From assembly GCA_006538405.1 (NCBI GenBank), contig BJKQ01000005.1, forward strand, positions 1,984,001-2,048,000: 64,000 nt of DNA, given 5' to 3'. Positions 63,170 to 64,000 of the stretch are shown one piece after another. This DNA comes from Hansfordia pulvinata. Lineage: Eukaryota; Ascomycota; Sordariomycetes; Xylariales. Positions within the stretch are counted from its first letter, which is position 1. Each line of letters starts with the position of its first letter. The translations under genes were made by a program, and so were the position numbers. Under the pieces are notes generated by a model. It saw nothing but the letters and a program-made list of their open reading frames with translations, made no database searches and was not told where the DNA came from.

Positions 63170-64000
63170 CTTGATGGGTAAGGTACCTGATATCGAATGG
63201 CGGGACGGACGGGCGACCTCAGGGCTGGTTTGAGTGGGTGCGGCTTTGGCTCTGCCTGTGCGTGCGACCTATCATATGCTATGCTATACTCGTCCTTGCC
63301 AGGCTTGTCGGGCTTGTCGATCCGGCTCCTCGCGAGAACTGGATGCATGCGGCCTGGACGTCTTGTCTTGTTATAATACAAGACAAGGCCGTGTGCTGCT
63401 GTCTGGTCTCATTAAAAGCGTCAGCCTAATAATAACCAGAGCCGCGGCGTAGTTCTCGTGCTCCATTAAATAGGTAGGGAACGTCCCCAGAGCTTGGGGC
63501 GGCAACCAGGCTGTGTGAGGCATTCGCCGCATTCCGCCTCCTCGTCGTTGTTGCCGCCCGCCCTTGTGGATCGCCCAAGAAACAAGAACCCCCCGGCCAA
63601 GACCGGACATCCTCCGGCCCTAACGTGTGCCCCAAATATGTACCTTATTAGGTAGAGATGGGAGGGGGCGAAGAGCCTCGTCGTGTGCCTGCAAACGGGG
63701 GCAACCTCCCGGACCGTGCCCGAATCCTGCGCAGCCACACCACGCCACGCCACTGGCAAGGCAAGGCAAGGCAAGGCAAAACAAGGCAAAACAAGGCAAG
63801 GCCAGGCCAGGCTGGCCTAGCAAGATGACAGGCATCTGTTCAGTTTAGGCATCTGTGGTCGAGGGCGCCGCTTTCTTTGCTTATGACAAAGCATTGCAAA
63901 GCCAAAAGTTCGGGCCCAGGAAGCGCCCCACTCGACTCGCCGACTCTCTCTCAGCCGCCCTTTGCCGCGCGCTTCTCTCATTCTAGTTAGTCATGGTGCC
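63170..64000. other. upstream region of aminopeptidase gene
   Basis: About 830 bases with no supported gene. It contains the promoter of the aminopeptidase gene and a pentanucleotide repeat at 63755-63812. Confidence 0.6.
63755..63812. repeat. (GGCAA)n pentanucleotide repeat
   Basis: About five GGCAA units, then variants with AAAACAAGGC and GGCCA. It is one of several simple repeats in the noncoding DNA. Confidence 0.88.

Overview
The window is nuclear DNA of a filamentous ascomycete (Pezizomycotina, most likely Sordariomycetes). Genes are GC-rich and carry short introns (mostly about 50-150 nt) with GTAAGT-like donors. They encode fungal housekeeping families: Uso1, Rat1, an IRA/neurofibromin RasGAP, an epsin, a dual-start cyclophilin and a Pol III subunit. 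I see no rRNA, tRNA, CRISPR array or recognisable transposon. The species is not identifiable from the sequence alone.

Layout: 1.8-2.8 kb, secreted GH12 glucanase (+). 2.8-10.4 kb, gene-free. 10.45-13.15 kb, EF-hand MscS channel (+). 13.6-16.0 kb, PRMT3-type arginine methyltransferase (-). 16.7-20.0 kb, Uso1/p115 tether (-). 21.4-24.5 kb, Rat1 exoribonuclease (+). 24.5-27.9 kb, gene-free. 27.9-36.2 kb, IRA/NF1-type RasGAP in nine exons (+). 37.1-39.4 kb, MutY adenine glycosylase (+). 40.5-41.3 kb, small tail-anchored protein (+). 42.7-43.9 kb, secreted S1-like protein without catalytic residues (+). 44.6-46.7 kb, a four-helix membrane protein (-) followed in the same frame, after one TAG, by a long low-complexity ORF (-). 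49.0-50.9 kb, Ent3-type epsin (-). 50.9-55.1 kb, gene-free. 55.1-56.0 kb, cyclophilin (+). 57.4-58.6 kb, RPC34 (-). 59.9-61.2 kb, DUF2293-type protein (+), convergent with an M28 aminopeptidase at 61.4-63.2 kb (-). The neighbours do not form a metabolic cluster; this is ordinary euchromatic gene order with three long gene-free islands.

Two window-scale patterns stand out. First, seven conserved genes contain in total about eleven apparent frameshifts. Every one is repaired by adding one base, and most sites are G or C runs or G-rich tracts. That points to a systematic base-deletion error in the assembly, with real gene decay as the alternative. Second, the gene-free DNA is peppered with the 8-mer TACGAGTA and its reverse complement (at least 19 exact copies by eye, none seen in exons). 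The same DNA holds several very long G or C homopolymers and a 26-bp perfect palindrome. Other points of interest are the degenerate protease, the in-frame TAG between a membrane protein and a long tail ORF, and the two-start cyclophilin. I did not find a clear new multi-gene system.
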